64,000 nucleotides of DNA from Streptomyces sp. NBC_00536 (lineage in GTDB: Bacteria; Actinomycetota; Actinomycetes; Streptomycetales; Streptomycetaceae): assembly GCF_036346295.1 (NCBI RefSeq), contig NZ_CP107819.1, positions 1,116,001-1,180,000 on the forward strand, given 5' to 3'. Below the pieces are notes generated by a model. The model ran no database searches. It worked only from the letters and a program-made list of their open reading frames with translations, and had not been told where the DNA came from. The position numbers and the translations under genes were made by a program. Positions within the stretch are counted from its first letter, which is position 1, and every line of letters starts with the position of its first letter. Of this stretch, positions 62,395-64,000 are shown in pieces.

Positions 62395-62681
62395 CGCGCG
62401 GCCTCCCCTCTGTGACTGTGCCGGTGCGTCTCCCGTGCGGGGCACCGGCTCGGGGCAAGGGTTCGGGTCGCGGAGCCGCGACCTCGCCGCCGCCGGCGCC
62501 CGTCAGAGGGAGCGGAGCGGCGTATACCTACGATGCACACGTACTACGTCCAGTCTCCGCGCGCCTGCAAACCCGGTCAAGGCCCGCCGGACGGCCCCGC
62601 GGGTGTCCGGCCGCTGCCGGGAGCGGGTAGGGATGCGGAAACGGCGGGTCGCCCCGCCGCCCGCCGAGACTGGAGCGCCGC

Positions 62682-63623
62682 ATGCCCGTGAGCACCGACC
62701 CCGCCGGGGTTCCCCGGGTGTCCCGGCGGGAATTCGACGCCCTCTTCGACTCGGTCCGTACGTGGGGGCGCTGGGCCGCGGCCGACCGGGGCGCCTGGAA
62801 CCGGGTCACCCCGGATCATGTGCGGCGGGCCGCCGCCCTGGTCCGGGACGGTACGGCGGTGCCCCTGGGGCTGCCCTGGAACACCCGGCCCGGCCCGGAC
62901 AACGCCAAGCCCGCCCTGCACTACATGTCCGACCTCGGCGATGTGGAGCCCCCGGAACCTGCCACCCACAAGGACTTCCTCGCCGTCGACTACCACGGCA
63001 AGGCGGTCAGCCACCTCGACGCGCTGTCGCACGTCGCCTACCGGGGGCTGCTCTACGGGGGCATCCCGGCGCGCGAGGTCATCGGCTCCGGCGGTGCCCG
63101 CTTCGGCTCGGTGGCGGCGCTGGGCCCGCTCGTGACCAGGGGCGTGCTCCTCGACCTGCCGGTCGTCCTCGGGACCGACTGGCTGGAGCCCGGACACGCG
63201 GTCCACGCCCGTGACGTCATCTCCGCCGAGCGGGCGCTCGGCGTCGCGATCGACGAGGGGTGCGCGGTTCTGCTGCGCTCCGGCCGGTTCCGGCGCCGCC
63301 GCGAGCTGGGTCCCTGGGACGTCGACGCGGCGAGCGCGGGTTTCCACGTGGACGCGATGCCCCTGCTGGCCGAGCGGGCGATCAGCCTGCTCGGCGCGGA
63401 CGGGGACAGCGACGTCCGGCCCTCCCCGGTCGAGGGCGTCCACTCCCCCGTGCACGCCCTCGCCGTCGCGGCCATGGGGGTGCCCCTGCTGGACAACCTG
63501 GACCTGGAGGCGCTGTCCGCCGCGTGCGCGGAGGCGGGGCGCTACGAGTTCATGATCGTCGTGACGCCCCTCGACGTCCCCGGCGGGACGGGATCACCGG
63601 TCAATCCGGTCGCTCTCCTGTGA
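62682..63623 (+). CDS. Cyclase-family metal-dependent hydrolase (kynurenine formamidase-like)
   Basis: 313 aa. The PF04199 metal motif HxGTHxDxxxH appears as YHGKAVSHLDALSHVAYRG, keeping the His/Asp/His spacing, with a second element SPVHALAVAAMGVPLLDNL. Members hydrolyse amide or lactone-like bonds (arylformamidase, isatin hydrolase, cyclases). The substrate is unknown. ATG 62682 fits the start of homology. It is monocistronic and lies upstream of a regulator-like gene whose leader carries tandem repeats. Confidence 0.88.
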   Translation: MPVSTDPAGVPRVSRREFDALFDSVRTWGRWAAADRGAWNRVTPDHVRRAAALVRDGTAVPLGLPWNTRPGPDNAKPALHYMSDLGDVEPPEPATHKDFLAVDYHGKAVSHLDALSHVAYRGLLYGGIPAREVIGSGGARFGSVAALGPLVTRGVLLDLPVVLGTDWLEPGHAVHARDVISAERALGVAIDEGCAVLLRSGRFRRRRELGPWDVDAASAGFHVDAMPLLAERAISLLGADGDSDVRPSPVEGVHSPVHALAVAAMGVPLLDNLDLEALSAACAEAGRYEFMIVVTPLDVPGGTGSPVNPVALL

Positions 63624-63696
63624 AGCGTGAAGCGTGAAGCGTCAAATAGCCGGGAGGCAAGTAGTCAGGAATATACTCAAACCTGACTGATTCGAC

Positions 63697-63742
63697 TCAT
63701 CGCACGGAGCGACCGCGGATCATCGCTCGGAGCGACCGCGGA
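63697..63742 (+). repeat. 23-bp tandem direct repeat
   Basis: Two adjacent copies of TCATCGC(A/T)CGGAGCGACCGCGGA (63697-63719 and 63720-63742, one mismatch) lie 23 bp before the start of the last gene. A short GTGAAGC repeat (three times) occurs just after the preceding stop (63622-63645). Confidence 0.9.
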
Positions 63743-63765
63743 CGCGCCGGGCGGTTAGGGAAGTG

Positions 63766-64000
63766 ATGCAGATGGGGGTCACGGGAGAGCAGATAGGCCC
63801 CGCACGCTCCCGTGAGCGGTTCCTGGTGGGCGAGTCGGTCGAGACCGGCGTACGGAGCCCGATCCTGAATTCGTGGCTGCGCTGCCGGATGCTGGGGCTG
63901 TCACCGGACCAGACCGAGCTGCCGTACCGGGACGACTTCGATCCGGACAGCCGGCTCGTACGGGCGGCCCGTCCGGTCCTCGACCAGTTGCAGTCCCGGT
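63766..64000 (+). CDS. GAF/SpoIIE-type regulatory protein, N-terminus only
   Basis: 78 residues are visible from ATG 63766 (GGGAAG upstream; GTG 63763 and ATG 63772 also in frame). ARSRERFLVGESVETGVRSP, then ILNSWLRCRMLGLSPDQTEL and ARPVLDQLQSR match the start of Streptomyces GAF-domain proteins that end in a SpoIIE phosphatase or Fis-type HTH. Which C-terminal domain follows cannot be seen. The tandem 23-bp repeats just upstream may regulate it. Confidence 0.65.
   Translation, partial: MQMGVTGEQIGPARSRERFLVGESVETGVRSPILNSWLRCRMLGLSPDQTELPYRDDFDPDSRLVRAARPVLDQLQSR

Overview
The window looks like a Streptomyces-type actinomycete chromosome. GC is very high, coding frames show strong GC bias at the third codon position, GTG starts are common, and the families present (type II PKS, SpoIIE/GAF proteins, Clp-N small proteins, DrrAB-type exporters) are typical of that group. 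No tRNA, rRNA or CRISPR array was seen.

Region 1 (about 0.7-18.8 kb) is a type II aromatic polyketide gene cluster. It holds a minimal PKS (KSalpha, KSbeta/CLF and ACP, the ACP being detached from the KS pair), a KAS III-like priming enzyme with Ser in place of the catalytic Cys, a didomain aromatase/cyclase, a tandem (fused) TcmI-type cyclase, an SDR ketoreductase, two methyltransferases, two P450s, a FAD monooxygenase, a DrrAB-like efflux pump divergent from a TetR regulator, and an Sfp-type PPTase. Together these could prime, extend, reduce, fold, aromatise, oxidise, methylate and export an aromatic polyketide with a non-acetate starter. Several key positions are unusual: Asn at the CLF decarboxylation site, no acid/alcohol pair in the I-helix of the second P450, and Asp in the ABC signature. 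The product cannot be named from sequence.

Region 2 (about 19-35 kb) is a mosaic rich in mobile elements. Two diverged copies of the 3' end of a TrmA/RumA-type RNA methyltransferase gene flank most of it. Inside are a 5'-truncated terpene synthase, a secreted YVTN beta-propeller protein, a profilin homologue (a eukaryotic actin-binding fold), a TnsA-like scrap, an intact IS3-family element with an orfAB -1 frameshift arrangement, a secreted glycine-rich protein, a cold-shock protein, two tandem paralogues of an unknown small protein, an ISAzo13-type transposase gene split by a group II intron exactly after the presumed catalytic Glu codon, a broken IS5-type transposase, a secreted ricin-type lectin, and a gene carrying an in-frame TAG.

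Region 3 (about 35-43 kb) carries an AraC regulator, an F420-reductase-like Rossmann protein, an inositol-monophosphatase-like protein, a GMC oxidoreductase, remnants, and an ArsP/DUF318 permease with its TIGR03943 partner.

Region 4 (43.1-49.5 kb) is an NHLM-type peptide export operon: two large ABC proteins, one with a C39 leader peptidase, and an HlyD-like protein. It lies behind a 79-aa cysteine-free double-glycine precursor gene with no recognisable modification enzyme. A very large membrane-anchored patatin-like protein is encoded just upstream.

Region 5 (53-64 kb) has a GMC oxidoreductase next to a plant-type fatty acid alpha-dioxygenase homologue, a TetR regulator, an M14 zinc carboxypeptidase with a small partner convergent to an Asp-box propeller operon, a cyclase-family hydrolase, and the start of a GAF/SpoIIE-type regulator.
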